This document shows, piece by piece, positions 1-8,761 of a stretch of DNA of 64,000 nucleotides; position 1 is the first letter of the stretch; each line of letters starts with the position of its first letter. The position numbers and the translations under genes were made by a program. The DNA lies in assembly GCA_965202795.1 (NCBI GenBank), contig OZ241848.1, forward strand, positions 2,294,001-2,358,000, read 5' to 3'. The notes beneath the pieces are model-generated. The model was not told where the DNA came from, ran no database searches, and worked only from the letters and a program-made list of their open reading frames with translations. Source of the stretch: JACOND01 sp965202795. GTDB taxonomy: Bacteria; Bdellovibrionota; Bdellovibrionia; Bdellovibrionales; UBA1609.

Positions 1-164
1 GCCCGGCGGAGGCCGCCGATCAGCTGGCCAAAAAAAAGCTGCGGCATGCGCAAAGCGAAATGGAGGCCCGGCGGCGCGAAGGCGCAAGCCGCGGCGGCTT
101 TGTTTCCAGGATGATGTGGCCAGACAACCAGCCAGACAGCCAAAACGCCAGATCTTCTGAATAA
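1..164 (+). CDS. C-terminal end of a hypothetical protein (partial at left edge)
   Basis: An open frame runs in from the left edge and ends at TAA 162-164. Only the last 53 residues are visible. They are rich in Lys, Arg, Glu and Gln (EMEARRREG) and end in a polar tail containing MMWPDNQPD. The charged, alanine-rich start looks like the end of a helix or coiled coil. No family can be assigned. The frame is preferred because its composition is protein-like and it has no stop up to the edge; the antisense frame there is arginine-rich and unconvincing. Confidence 0.45.
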   Translation, partial: PAEAADQLAKKKLRHAQSEMEARRREGASRGGFVSRMMWPDNQPDSQNARSSE

Positions 165-290
165 AGCCTCCTCTTGAGAGGCGCAAGGCGAAGCGCTTTC
201 AAATGCCCTCTAAAGCGGCCGGCCCTCTGGCGGCAGGCAGGCGCGCCTCTGAGGGGCGCCTGAAATCGCCTGGCAAATCATTTGTGGAAA

Positions 291-1799
291 TCACTTGGGA
301 ATCACAAGCCGCGTCCCTGTCAGAAGAACAGACTTAAAGGTCATGGAGTTTGCCTTCATCAGCTGCGGCAGGCCGATTTTGTATTTTTTTGCGATGCCGA
401 TAAGGGTCTCCCCTTTTTTGACAATATGCTCCCGAGGCGCGGCGGAATCCGCCGGCGCGGCTTTGGCCCCCCCCCGATCCGCGGCAATTTTTAGTTTTTG
501 CCCGGGATGAATGACAGATCTCCCAGAAAGCCTGTTAAGAGATTGCAACTCCCCGGCGGGCAGGCGGTAGCGGCGGGCGATTTTGGAAAGGCTTTCGCCC
601 CTTTTTACAATATGAACCTCAGGCAAAGCTTTTGATGAGCGCCGCGCGGCGGCTTTTTTTGCCGGCAGGCTCTGGGCAATCAGGCGCCGGCTGGGGATTT
701 TCAGCCGCCGGCCCGCGCGGATAAAAGAGCCTCTGAGGCCGTTGGCCCTCTTCAGCCGCCTCACAGTGGTCCGGTGGCGGCGGGCAATCCGCGAAAGCGA
801 GTCGCCCCTTCTGACGCGATACCACTGATAATGATAATAGCCGCGCCGGGGCGCCTTCATAAAGCTTTTTTCCAAAAAGGCCTGGGCCAGGGAGGCTGAG
901 CCGGGCGGCAGGCGGAAAAATGTCTGATCCCCGTATATGGGAACATACTCCCCTTTATACATGGGGTTCAGCGCTTTCAGGCTTTCCTCTGAAATGCCCA
1001 GATGCCCGGCCAGCTTTTTGATGCTGATGGGCTTTTTCAAAGAGATGATGTCATAGCTCAAAGGCTCCTGAAACGCCACATTGTGAAAGCCGTATTTTTG
1101 CGGGTCTTTGGCGATGCGGATGGCGGCGATAAGTTTTGGCGCGTAGTTTCTGGTCTCCCTTGGAAGCGCGCGGACCGAGCTTAAATGCCAAAAGTCCCGG
1201 CTGTAATGCCTCATCATCGCGCGGTTGACACGGTATTCCCCGGCATTATAGGAGGAAAGCGCCAAATGCCAGGACCCAAACAAAGAGTAAAGCCTTTTAA
1301 AATAGGCCGCCGCGGCGCGGGTTGAAAGCACCGGATCCCGCCTCTCATCCACAAAGCCGTCAATCCTGAGGCCGTAGCTTTTGCCTGTCCCGTGAATAAA
1401 CTGCCAGTAGCCCACCGCATTGGCGCGGCTGTGGGCCTTGGGGCTGAAGCCCGACTCAATCAGGGCCACATAGGCCAGGTTTTCAGGCAGCTTTTCCTCT
1501 CTCATAACGGTTTTCATCATAGGCAGGTAGCGGGAAGATCTTTCCAGATAAAGCCGCATCAAATCGCGGCCCTTGCCCGTAAAATAAGAGACCCACATAT
1601 CCACTTTGGGATGGTTCTCCATGGGGATCTCCCCGTAAGAGCTTTTGTAAGGCTCATTGAGAGTCCTGTAGGAGACAGATGTGGATTCCTCAAAATGGGA
1701 AACCGGCGGCGCGGCCGGCGCCGCGGGCCGCCGCTTGATAAAGTGGCTGCACGAGGAAAGCGCGGGCAAAGCGAAAAAAAGAAAAATCAGGCGAAGCAT
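291..1799 (-). CDS. mltD: Membrane-bound lytic murein transglycosylase, MltD-like, with three LysM domains
   Basis: This enzyme would cleave the glycan strand of peptidoglycan at the periplasmic face of the outer membrane, producing 1,6-anhydro-muramyl ends. Residues 1-17 form a lipoprotein signal with lipobox LSSC and lipidated Cys17. The SLT domain (about 90-215) has the catalytic glutamate in ALIESGF (Glu115), followed by GYWQFIHGTGKSYGL and the YNAGE motif typical of the family. Three LysM peptidoglycan-binding repeats follow at about 327-370, 395-440 and 455-502, each opening with a YRVRRGDSL- or HIVKRGESL-type motif. The 502-residue length fits MltD proteins. Lnt, encoded at 42.6 kb, would complete lipidation. 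The gene is monocistronic as far as visible and divergent from murA. Confidence 0.9.
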   Translation of the reverse strand: MLRLIFLFFALPALSSCSHFIKRRPAAPAAPPVSHFEESTSVSYRTLNEPYKSSYGEIPMENHPKVDMWVSYFTGKGRDLMRLYLERSSRYLPMMKTVMREEKLPENLAYVALIESGFSPKAHSRANAVGYWQFIHGTGKSYGLRIDGFVDERRDPVLSTRAAAAYFKRLYSLFGSWHLALSSYNAGEYRVNRAMMRHYSRDFWHLSSVRALPRETRNYAPKLIAAIRIAKDPQKYGFHNVAFQEPLSYDIISLKKPISIKKLAGHLGISEESLKALNPMYKGEYVPIYGDQTFFRLPPGSASLAQAFLEKSFMKAPRRGYYHYQWYRVRRGDSLSRIARRHRTTVRRLKRANGLRGSFIRAGRRLKIPSRRLIAQSLPAKKAAARRSSKALPEVHIVKRGESLSKIARRYRLPAGELQSLNRLSGRSVIHPGQKLKIAADRGGAKAAPADSAAPREHIVKKGETLIGIAKKYKIGLPQLMKANSMTFKSVLLTGTRLVIPK

Positions 1800-2239
1800 A
1801 ATTGTTTCTCCCTTATAATAATGATGCTGCTGCGGGGCGGAAGGCTTTTCGGGCTGGCTTTTTTTATTTTGCCCCGCGGCGCAAGCGCATGGCTTTTAGT
1901 CCAGCGTTTATCTAAAAAGCCGGCAAGCCGCGCTGTCCGGCAAGCCATGGCTCCAGGCGGCGCTTTTTCAGGCTAAGGGGCTGGCCGGCCCAGCCGCCCG
2001 GCCCTGCTGCCGCTTTTTTTGATCCTAAGCCAAAGTCCGCGCGGGATCAACTGGCCGCCGCGCCATGCGGCTGCCTCTTGCAAATGCCTTGCAAATTCGG
2101 GGCCTGCCCCTTAGATTTTAGATCAGCTGCCTTTAAGAAGCAGCCGCGGGGCCGGCCCTCTGGACAAGCCCGCCGCTTCGCGGAACAGCCGCAAGGCTGT
2201 CCCAATAAACAGGCCGCGGAGGCGGCAAAAAAAACCGGC
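1800..2239. other. 440-bp intergenic region between mltD-like gene and murA
   Basis: No convincing gene is seen here. The region separates the divergent mltD-like gene and murA, so it should contain both promoters, but I could not settle on clear -35/-10 pairs. Positions 2143-2215 hold one copy of the palindromic repeat family. A frame upstream of murA is open through that repeat and could add 54 residues, but its composition is that of the repeat rather than of MurA. Confidence 0.5.
2143..2215 (+). repeat. Palindromic repeat element upstream of murA
   Basis: This is a single copy of the family found throughout the window: a GGCCCTCTGGACAAGCCCGCC-like left part, a variable link, then GAACAGCCGCAAGGCTGTCCC and AATAAACAG. 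In this copy the stem reads ACAGCC/GGCTGT instead of the commoner ACGGCC/GGCCGT. Both arms have changed together, so base pairing is kept. It lies in frame with murA, directly before the likely start codon. Confidence 0.75.
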
Positions 2240-3580
2240 ATGAAAGACAGCCGTTTCAAAATCACAGGGGGCGCGGCCTTAAAAGGCGGGGTTGAGATCT
2301 CCGGGGCCAAAAACTCTGTCCTCCCGCTTTTGTTTTCTGCCATTTTGGCTGAGGGCCGGCATGAGCTGCGCAATGCGCCGGATCTTGCGGATGTGGACAC
2401 AGCTCTAACCCTTCTGCGCGCCATTGGCCTCCAAGTCAAAAAAGAGAAGTCAATCATTTATGTCCAAAACCCCATGCCGGAGCCTCCCGCCTCACTTCCC
2501 GAAGGGCCGGCTCAGGAGATGAGGGCCAGCATTCTGTGTCTTGGCCCTTTGCTTGCGCGCTTTGGCAGAGCGGCGCTTCCCCTGCCTGGAGGCTGTGTGA
2601 TAGGCGCCCGGCCGATTGATCTCCATTTAAAAGGGCTGCGGGCCATGGGATCCTCCATAGAAATCAAAAAAAACATGATTTTCGCCAAAGCGGCAAAGGG
2701 GCTGAAAGCGGCAAAAATCCGCTTTCCAGCGCCCTCTGTGGGGGGGACAGAAAACCTGCTGATGGCGGCTGTTTTGGCCAAAGGCAAAACCATCATTCAA
2801 AATGCCGCCATTGAGCCGGAAATTTTTGACCTGATGGGCTATTTGCGGAGCATGGGGGCAAAAATCTCCCAGACAGGCGCCAGAGAGCTGAGCATTGAGG
2901 GGCGAAAGCTTTTAGAGCCTTCCGCCCCATACACAGTCATGCCAGATCGCATTGAGGCGGGAACCTGGCTTTTGGCCGCCGCTGTCACAGGGGGGGAGGT
3001 TTTGGCAAAAAACTGCCGCCCGCAGCATCTGGCCGCGCTTTTGGAAAAGCTGAGAGCCTGCGGTTTTTTTTATGAGGCTGGCAAAGACAGCGCCCTTTTA
3101 AGAAGCCCCGCCGCCGGCGGGGCCGGGAGTTTAAAAGCGGCTCATATTGCAACAGCCCCTTTCCCCGGCTTTCCGACAGATCTTCAGCCCCAGTTTGCGG
3201 CTCTTATGACCCGCCTGCCGGGAGAGTCTGCTCTGAAAGAGACAGTGTTTGAGGGCCGGTTCCGGCATTTGGAGGGGCTGAAAAAAATGGGCGCCGCCGC
3301 CGGCGTCAAAGTTTGGGGCAAAACAGGCCAGACTGTCTGGATCAAAGGGCCCTCCGCTTTAAAGGGAGCCTGTGTCCAGGCCGGGGATTTAAGGGGCGGG
3401 GCGGGGCTGATTCTTGCCGCTCTTGCAGCGGAGGGCTGCTCTTTTGTGTCCGGCGCGCGCTATCTGGACCGGGGCTATGAAAACCTTGTTCCAAAGCTCC
3501 GCAGCCTGGGAGCCTCCATTGAAAGGCTGCCCCTTCCGGCGGAAAGCTCTGTCCAGGAGGCCGCGCCTGCTATGTCTTGA
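2240..3580 (+). CDS. murA: UDP-N-acetylglucosamine 1-carboxyvinyltransferase MurA
   Basis: MurA transfers the enolpyruvyl group of phosphoenolpyruvate to UDP-GlcNAc, the first committed step of peptidoglycan synthesis, in the cytosol. The protein starts MKDSRFKITGG and has the conserved SGAKNSVLP substrate loop near residue 22. The catalytic cysteine is in LPGGCVIGARPIDLHLKG (Cys119), which predicts fosfomycin sensitivity. The 446-residue length is slightly above the usual 420. The frame is open back to 2078, but that extension is repeat-derived, so ATG 2240 is preferred. The 3' end overlaps the convergent lipoprotein gene by 11 bases. A decayed piece of a second murA copy lies at about 8880-9049. 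Confidence 0.95.
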   Translation: MKDSRFKITGGAALKGGVEISGAKNSVLPLLFSAILAEGRHELRNAPDLADVDTALTLLRAIGLQVKKEKSIIYVQNPMPEPPASLPEGPAQEMRASILCLGPLLARFGRAALPLPGGCVIGARPIDLHLKGLRAMGSSIEIKKNMIFAKAAKGLKAAKIRFPAPSVGGTENLLMAAVLAKGKTIIQNAAIEPEIFDLMGYLRSMGAKISQTGARELSIEGRKLLEPSAPYTVMPDRIEAGTWLLAAAVTGGEVLAKNCRPQHLAALLEKLRACGFFYEAGKDSALLRSPAAGGAGSLKAAHIATAPFPGFPTDLQPQFAALMTRLPGESALKETVFEGRFRHLEGLKKMGAAAGVKVWGKTGQTVWIKGPSALKGACVQAGDLRGGAGLILAALAAEGCSFVSGARYLDRGYENLVPKLRSLGASIERLPLPAESSVQEAAPAMS

Positions 3581-4061
3581 CACAGTGGAAGTCATAGCTG
3601 TGAAGCGGTTTATAATCATTTGCCCAAAGGGAGGGCAGGAGGGCGGCTATAAAGACCGCTCCCGAAATCGTTAAATTCAATATCGGAGAATCCACAACAG
3701 GCTTAACGCTCCAATACCCGCTCAAGCCTCCGCCGGCCATGGCTAAAACCAAGCTGCCGATAAACTTGGGAATATTCATTTGGACCTTCAGCTCCTCCCT
3801 TCTTGTCTGACACCCCGCCTTCCTTAATTGAACAGCCTTGACGCCCATAAATGCGTTTCTTGGCGAGCTGTCATTGTATAAAATATTTCCCGTCCCAAGG
3901 TATTGGCTTTCAACATAAATTTTTACGCTTTCGTCGGCTTCGCCTTTGGAGTTTAAGACTTCAATCTTTGTCGAGCTGGCGCAGGATAACAGGGAAAAAA
4001 TCAAGGCAAGCCCAGCCCCTTGCAGTATAGCCAGCCGAACGGATTTTAGAGTTTTGCTCAT
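3570..4061 (-). CDS. Hypothetical lipoprotein with C-terminal membrane segments
   Basis: A 163-residue protein with an N-terminal lipoprotein signal ending in the lipobox SLLSC, so it is probably exported and lipid-anchored. The middle part (KIEVLNSKGEADESVKIYVE) looks like a small beta-rich domain. Two hydrophobic stretches follow, around IPKFIGSLVLAMAGGGLSGYW and ILNLTISGAVFIAALLPSLW, and could be membrane helices. The start at ATG 4061 is chosen because AGGAGG lies eight bases upstream; a TTG two codons earlier would be too close to it. The function is not recognised. It converges on murA with an 11-base overlap. Confidence 0.7.
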   Translation of the reverse strand: MSKTLKSVRLAILQGAGLALIFSLLSCASSTKIEVLNSKGEADESVKIYVESQYLGTGNILYNDSSPRNAFMGVKAVQLRKAGCQTRREELKVQMNIPKFIGSLVLAMAGGGLSGYWSVKPVVDSPILNLTISGAVFIAALLPSLWANDYKPLHSYDFHCVKT

Positions 4062-4222
4062 TTTCAATTCCTCCTAATAATATTGTTTTCGAGATTGCCC
4101 GCAACGAGGCTGCCCGCAATCCCGTTAGGGCTTTTAGCAGGCCCCTGTCCATAAACATACAGCTTTTGAACAGGAAAGCAAGCAAAAAAAGCCTTTTTTT
4201 GGACAAATCGGGGCCTTTGCCA

Positions 4223-4320
4223 TTCTAAAAAGCCCGATTTTTGGAAGATCGGAGCTTGCAGCTTCCAAAATCATCAGTTAGCCTATTTCAAATTCCAAAA
4301 AGCCCAATTTTTGGAAGATC
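4223..4320. repeat. Two direct repeats, 70-bp period, with a small inverted repeat
   Basis: The sequence AAAAAGCCCRATTTTTGGAAG followed by ATC occurs at about 4227-4250 and again at 4297-4320. Between them, TTTTGGAAG and CTTCCAAAA (about 4238-4246 and 4262-4270) can form a hairpin. The block sits in the gap upstream of two lipoprotein genes on the minus strand and before a tiny plus-strand frame. It could be regulatory or a relic; nothing more can be said. Confidence 0.5.
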
Positions 4321-4342
4321 AGATATAAAATCAGGGGCAGTC

Positions 4343-4468
4343 ATGAGCCAGCTCAAAAGACAGACAGGCCGGTTTGAGGAAAAATCTTCCGGCGGGGAAG
4401 CCTATAAATGCTATATTGACATAATTGACAGGGGAACGGAGCTGCCGGCCGGGGCGCTGCGGTTTTGA
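4343..4468 (+). CDS. Possible 41-residue protein
   Basis: An open frame from ATG 4343 to TGA 4468 encodes a polar 41-residue peptide beginning MSQLKRQTGRFEEKSSGGE and including YKCYIDIIDRG. It follows the 70-bp direct repeats. No Shine-Dalgarno sequence is obvious beyond a weak GGGGCAG. The composition is protein-like, but the size and lack of relatives make this uncertain. It may be a remnant of a longer gene. Confidence 0.25.
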   Translation: MSQLKRQTGRFEEKSSGGEAYKCYIDIIDRGTELPAGALRF

Positions 4469-4492
4469 GGGGCGCCGCCCCTAAACCAGCGC

Positions 4493-4879
4493 TTAATCAT
4501 CGGAGCGGAGCCGGGTCCTGGCTTTCCCCTCATCCGCCGCCATAGCGTCAGCAAATGCCAGGCTTATCCGGTCACAGTCGGCAAGGGATTCAAAGCCGTC
4601 CATCCGGTGAACCGAAGCGCCGCAGGCATGGTCAAAAATATGCCGCCGGGCCTCTCTTAGAAAGCAGTCTGTGTATCTGCCGCAGGATTCCAGTATCTGT
4701 TTCAGATTGGCATACAGCTCATCTAAAAAATCCTCATAAGCCTCCTGGCGCGCGGTGTCCGCGGCCTGGCTTCCCTGTCCAAAGCCTGTATATGCGGGCC
4801 GCCGCGCGCGGCCCGGCCCGGGCAGCGAGCATGAGCCGGCAAATATCAAAGCAAAAAAGGCCGTCAAAAGCCGGGCCAT
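4493..4879 (-). CDS. Small hypothetical lipoprotein
   Basis: A 128-residue protein whose N-terminus (MARLLTAFFALIFAGSC) is a lipoprotein signal with lipobox AGSC and lipidated Cys17. The mature part is mostly helical and polar and carries four further cysteines (in SCGRYTDC, HACG and ADCD), which could form disulfides in the periplasm. No known family is recognised. It precedes, on the same strand, the exported protein at 4946-5344 in gene order, with a 66-base gap, so the two may be co-transcribed. The start has only a weak purine-rich Shine-Dalgarno sequence. Confidence 0.6.
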   Translation of the reverse strand: MARLLTAFFALIFAGSCSLPGPGRARRPAYTGFGQGSQAADTARQEAYEDFLDELYANLKQILESCGRYTDCFLREARRHIFDHACGASVHRMDGFESLADCDRISLAFADAMAADEGKARTRLRSDD

Positions 4880-4945
4880 ATTTTTTCTCTTTCATTTCCC
4901 GGCCAGATCCAAAGCGGCTGGCCAACGCGGTTTTCTATTTTTGGA

Positions 4946-5344
4946 TCAGCGCTGATTTCCAGAAAAAGCTTTCCTGCAGCGGCTGGCCAACGCGGCGGTT
5001 TTCTCCCCCAAATAGCCGCCAGCCGCTGGCATGAGCGAGAGCATCGCGCTGGCCCCCGCTAGCCAGATGCCGGCGGCAATAACTTCATATCCATCCTGTA
5101 TGTCCACATACTCAGACATTTTTGCCCCGAGCTGCCAGGAAAAAAACCCCGCAGCCGCAAGGCCGGCTGCATAGCCCCCATAAGCATAAGCCCTGTAATC
5201 TTTGGCTCCGCTGGAAGCCTCCCCGGAAAGCGCGCTCTCCGCCGCCGGCGGGGCTGTCCCGGCGAAGCTGGAGGGGCCGCCAAAAGATTTTTCGGAAACG
5301 CCCGCCCCCGCCAAAATAAAAGCCATGCAAAATAGATTTTTCAT
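4946..5344 (-). CDS. Exported small membrane-associated protein, paralogue of the broken gene at 23010-23393
   Basis: A 132-residue protein starting MKNLFCMAFILAGAGVSEKSF, a Sec-type signal peptide of the kind also used by the ankyrin proteins here. Two hydrophobic segments follow (around YAAGLAAAGFFSW and VIAAGIWLAGASAMLSL). The C-terminus YLGEKTAALASRCRKAFS matches YLSEKSAALASRCKKAFS at 23010-23393, so the two genes are paralogues. ATG 5344 is preferred over an in-frame upstream codon because the signal peptide begins there and GGGGG lies upstream. Function unknown; the family looks lineage-specific. Confidence 0.65.
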   Translation of the reverse strand: MKNLFCMAFILAGAGVSEKSFGGPSSFAGTAPPAAESALSGEASSGAKDYRAYAYGGYAAGLAAAGFFSWQLGAKMSEYVDIQDGYEVIAAGIWLAGASAMLSLMPAAGGYLGEKTAALASRCRKAFSGNQR

Positions 5345-5536
5345 TCTAGTTATCCCCCCGCGCCTGTCGCGCCTGTTTGGTTTTCTGAATTCTACCGCAA
5401 AGCATAGACTGTTTGCATGCGGCCCGTCAAACAAAAAAATATGGGTTTTGTTTGCCGGGGCAAAGCTTTTGCGCTTTTATGGCTGGAGGGGCCTGGGTCC
5501 GGCGATGTCCGCGGGGCCCGCGCCATGCCGGGCGCT

Positions 5537-7474
5537 ATGGAACTCATCAGGACGCTTTCGGAGCAAACCATAAGCCAAATTGCCGCCGGAGAGGTGGTGG
5601 AGCGGCCGGCCCATTTGGTGAAGGAGCTGATTGAAAACAGCTTTGACGCCGGCGCCTCTGAAATTGAGCTGGATTTCAGCGATGGCGGGCGCTATGTAAG
5701 GGCGCGGGACAACGGCCGCGGCATCCCCTCTGATCAAATGTCTCTGGCCCTAACAAGGCACGCCACAAGCAAAATTCAAAAAACAGAGGATTTGTGGAGG
5801 CTCAAAAGCTATGGCTTCCGCGGAGAGGCCCTGGCAAGCATCGCCTCTGTGAGCGATATCTCCCTGATCTCCCAGACAAAAGGCAAAAGCTCTTCAAGCC
5901 GGCTGCGAAGCCGGTTTGGAAAAACCGCCCGGCTGGAAACAATCGGCGGGATCCCCGGCACAACAGTCATCGTCAAGTCTCTTTTTGAAAATGTCCCGGC
6001 AAGGCTGAAATTTTTAAAAAGCCCCGCGGCGGAAGGCGCGGCCATAAAAACCGCCATAAAGGCCATGAGCCTTTCGCGCCCGGATGTCAGTTTTCGCATT
6101 TTGCAGGGGGGGCGGCTGCTTTTTTACTGGCCGGCAGCCAAAAGCCTTGCAGAAAGGGCGCGGCAAATTCTCGGCGAAAAGGAGCTTTACTGGACAGAGG
6201 GCCGGCTTGGCGCCTACCGCATGGAGGCTGTGATCGCCGCGCCCAACAAAACCTTCAGAAACAGAAAGTCAGTATGGCTGTTTATCTGCGGGCGCTATGT
6301 GGAAAGCCGGGTGATGCAGGCGGCTTTGATGTCAGCCTTCCGCGGGCTGCTGATGCATGGCGAATATCCTCTCGCCGTTGTGAAAGCGGATGGCCCGGGA
6401 GAGGAAATTGATGTGAATGTCCATCCCGCAAAATCACAGGCGAGGTTTAAAGACTCGTCTGTGATTTTTAAGCTGGTGGAGCGGCCCATCCGCCAGCTTT
6501 TAGAGCAGGCGCCATGGACAAGAGCCTGGGCCGGGGCGGATGGCCAGGCGGAAAAACCCGCGGGCCTGGCGGCGCCCAAAAGCCCCTCTTTCAATGAGGA
6601 AAACCTGAAATTTCAAAGCGGGGAGCTTGAAACAACCCGCTTCCCCCGGCCGGAATCTCCCTTAAAATCCTCCGCCTTTCAACTCCAAAAGCGGGTTTTG
6701 AAAAATAATGGCGGGGGGCTGGCTGCTGAGGATTACAAGCCCCTTTCATGGCCTCCCGAAGGGGCCGCCCCCGCCGGCGCTGCCGGGGCGCCCCCTCAGA
6801 GCGCGATCCAAAGCAGCCCCGAAAGCGCCCCCTTTGTTTTTTCCCAAAACCCGCAGCTCCCCAAGACGGGCAAAAGCCGGGCGGGGTTTTCCTGGGCCTC
6901 GCTTCAGGTTTTGGCCCAGGCTCATTTGACTTACCTTGTCTGCCAGTCTGACAAAGCCATAATGTTTATTGATCAGCACGCCGCCCACGAAAGAGTCCTG
7001 TATGAAAGGCTGCTTTTCTCATGGAAAAAAGGCGCCGTGGATGTTCAAAAGCTTTTGATTCCCTTTGCGCTTGACTTGGAGGAGGATCAGTTTGAGGCTT
7101 TGTTTTCCCTCAGGGACAGCCTGCTGTCCATGGGCCTGACTTTGGAGCAGCTGGGGCCCTCATCCGCCGGCGTCACCGCCGCGCCGGCGATCTTAAAGGA
7201 AAAGGCCATGCAGGAGGGCCTGCTGTTTCTGGCCAAAGAGGCCGCTGAAAAGGGCGGCTCGTTTGCCTTTGAAAAGGCGGTTTCTGATCTTTCAGCCACA
7301 ATGGCCTGCCACTCCGCCATAAGGGCCGGGCAGGCTCTGGACGAGGCCCGGATGCGGGAGCTGCTGAAAAGCATGGACGAGTTTCCGCTTTCAGGCTTTT
7401 GCCCCCACGGACGGCCGGTGTTTGTGGAATACCCCATTGCCCGTCTGGAGAGAGAGTTTTGCCGGACCGTTTGA
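5537..7474 (+). CDS. mutL: DNA mismatch repair protein MutL, endonuclease type
   Basis: MutL couples mismatch recognition by MutS to strand processing. The GHKL ATPase part shows AAGEVVERP, the catalytic Glu30 and Asn34 in KELIENSFDAGA, DNGRGI (58-63), TRHATSKI and FRGEALASI. The C-terminal part has DQHAAHERVLYE (about residue 479), matching the metal-binding DQHA(X)2E(X)4E endonuclease motif, plus ACHSAIRAG and CPHGRP. It is therefore predicted to be a nicking MutL, as in bacteria without MutH. The frame is open back to 5417; I chose ATG 5537 from alignment to the usual N-terminus, with ATG 5525 as alternative. The linker (about 330-455) is long and low in complexity. miaA follows after 10 bases. 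Confidence 0.93.
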   Translation: MELIRTLSEQTISQIAAGEVVERPAHLVKELIENSFDAGASEIELDFSDGGRYVRARDNGRGIPSDQMSLALTRHATSKIQKTEDLWRLKSYGFRGEALASIASVSDISLISQTKGKSSSSRLRSRFGKTARLETIGGIPGTTVIVKSLFENVPARLKFLKSPAAEGAAIKTAIKAMSLSRPDVSFRILQGGRLLFYWPAAKSLAERARQILGEKELYWTEGRLGAYRMEAVIAAPNKTFRNRKSVWLFICGRYVESRVMQAALMSAFRGLLMHGEYPLAVVKADGPGEEIDVNVHPAKSQARFKDSSVIFKLVERPIRQLLEQAPWTRAWAGADGQAEKPAGLAAPKSPSFNEENLKFQSGELETTRFPRPESPLKSSAFQLQKRVLKNNGGGLAAEDYKPLSWPPEGAAPAGAAGAPPQSAIQSSPESAPFVFSQNPQLPKTGKSRAGFSWASLQVLAQAHLTYLVCQSDKAIMFIDQHAAHERVLYERLLFSWKKGAVDVQKLLIPFALDLEEDQFEALFSLRDSLLSMGLTLEQLGPSSAGVTAAPAILKEKAMQEGLLFLAKEAAEKGGSFAFEKAVSDLSATMACHSAIRAGQALDEARMRELLKSMDEFPLSGFCPHGRPVFVEYPIARLEREFCRTV

Positions 7475-7484
7475 GGGCGGCTGC

Positions 7485-8417
7485 ATGCGGCCTCTTGTTT
7501 TGATTGCCGGCCCCACAGCCTCAGGAAAAACTGACTTGTCCTTTGAGCTGGCGCGGATGAGCGGCGGCGCTGTCCTCAACGCCGACAGCGTTCAAATATA
7601 CCGGGACTTGAATATTGGCTCGGCCAAGCCGGATTTCAGCCGCTGGCCCGGAGTGGAGAGCTTTCTGTTTAACGAGGTTTCCGCGCCGGGGGTCTGGACC
7701 GCCGGCAGCTGGCGCCGGGCGGCGCTCAAGATCATAGAGCGGGAGCGGCCGCGACAAACCATGTTCATCTCAGGCGGAAGCGGCTTTTACATTCAGGCTC
7801 TGGAAAAGGGGATGTATCCTGTAAAGCCTGTCGCGGCGGAGATCGAGCAGTCCCTTAAGCGGAGGGAAAGGGAGGAGGGGCCTGGTTTTTTTTACCGGGA
7901 GCTGAAAAGGCTGGAGCCTGAGGAGGCTGAAAGCATTGGCCCCAGCGACCGCTTCCGCCTGTTTCGCGCCCTGGCCGTCAGGCAGAGCGAGGGGCGGAGT
8001 CTTTCCCAAATCAAAAAAGAGTTTTGCCCAAAGCCTCTGCCGATCTGCAAAAAAATCGGGCTTAAGATCTCCAGAGACGATCTTTTAAGCCGGATCCGCG
8101 CCCGGACAGAAAAAATGATCAGCGGCGGCCTGATAGAGGAGGCTGAAAGCCTTTTGGAAAGGGGTTTTGCAGAATGGCGGCCCCTTCAGAGTCTGGGATG
8201 CCGCGAGGCTGTTCTTTATCTGAAGGGCAGGATCAATCGGGAGGAATTGTTTTCAGAAATCGTCCGCGGCTCCATGGCGCTTGCCAAAAAGCAGAAAACC
8301 TGGTTTAAAAAGGATAAAAGCATCCAGTGGATTGAGTTTCAAAAAAAACCCTCAGAGGTTTTTCAGGATTTGTTTGGCCAGGGCTGGCAAAAAAAGCGGC
8401 AAAGGCATGGCGGATAA
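7485..8417 (+). CDS. miaA: tRNA dimethylallyltransferase MiaA
   Basis: MiaA adds a dimethylallyl group to N6 of A37 in tRNAs that read codons starting with U. The 310-residue protein begins MRPLVLIAGPTASGKT, which carries the P-loop. ADSVQIYRDLNIGSAKP and the GGSGFYIQAL segment are characteristic of the family, as is the late LQSLGCREAV motif. ATG 7485 lies 10 bases after the mutL stop. The open frame extends back into mutL, but the family N-terminus fits 7485. The 3' end overlaps the ferredoxin gene by 11 bases, so mutL-miaA-ferredoxin is probably one operon. Confidence 0.94.
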   Translation: MRPLVLIAGPTASGKTDLSFELARMSGGAVLNADSVQIYRDLNIGSAKPDFSRWPGVESFLFNEVSAPGVWTAGSWRRAALKIIERERPRQTMFISGGSGFYIQALEKGMYPVKPVAAEIEQSLKRREREEGPGFFYRELKRLEPEEAESIGPSDRFRLFRALAVRQSEGRSLSQIKKEFCPKPLPICKKIGLKISRDDLLSRIRARTEKMISGGLIEEAESLLERGFAEWRPLQSLGCREAVLYLKGRINREELFSEIVRGSMALAKKQKTWFKKDKSIQWIEFQKKPSEVFQDLFGQGWQKKRQRHGG

Positions 8418-8640
8418 AAACAACAAATGCCCGGGCAATGCCCCCGGCCCTTTTTATGTGGACAAAGAGTGCATCAACTGCGACGCCTGCATTCTGGCCG
8501 CTGAAAATCATTTTAAAATCAACGAGGATGAGGGGTTTGCCTTTGTTTTCCGGCAGCCGGAAACCGAAGAGGAAAAAGCCGCCTGCCAGGAGGCCATGGA
8601 ATGCTGCCCTGTGGAGGCCATTGGCGATGACGGGGACTAG
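8407..8640 (+). CDS. Single-cluster [4Fe-4S] ferredoxin
   Basis: A 77-residue acidic protein with CINCDAC (C-x2-C-x2-C) and a distal CCPVEAI, the spacing of ferredoxins that bind one [4Fe-4S] cluster. It would carry electrons in the cytosol. The tail is strongly acidic. Its start overlaps the end of miaA by 11 bases in another frame, which implies translational coupling. An electron carrier next to miaA might serve the radical-SAM methylthiolation of the same tRNA base by MiaB, but that is only an inference. Confidence 0.85.
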   Translation: MADKNNKCPGNAPGPFYVDKECINCDACILAAENHFKINEDEGFAFVFRQPETEEEKAACQEAMECCPVEAIGDDGD

Positions 8641-8761
8641 CGGCTTTGGCGCTTTATAGCTTTCGCTTTCCAGGGGGAGCGCTTTTATGCAGTCCATAAA
8701 AGAGTCCGCGCATTTCACAACATCTCTTTTCTATTGCCTCAATCTTTTCGCTCATATTTTT

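Noticed and set aside
1392..1976. Long plus-strand frame opposite the mltD-like gene
   Set aside because: It is antisense to the well-supported transglycosylase and shows no protein-like pattern of its own.
3961..4206. Minus-strand frame overlapping the start of the lipoprotein gene
   Set aside because: It overlaps a gene with a good ribosome-binding site and lipobox in another frame, and its own composition is ambiguous.
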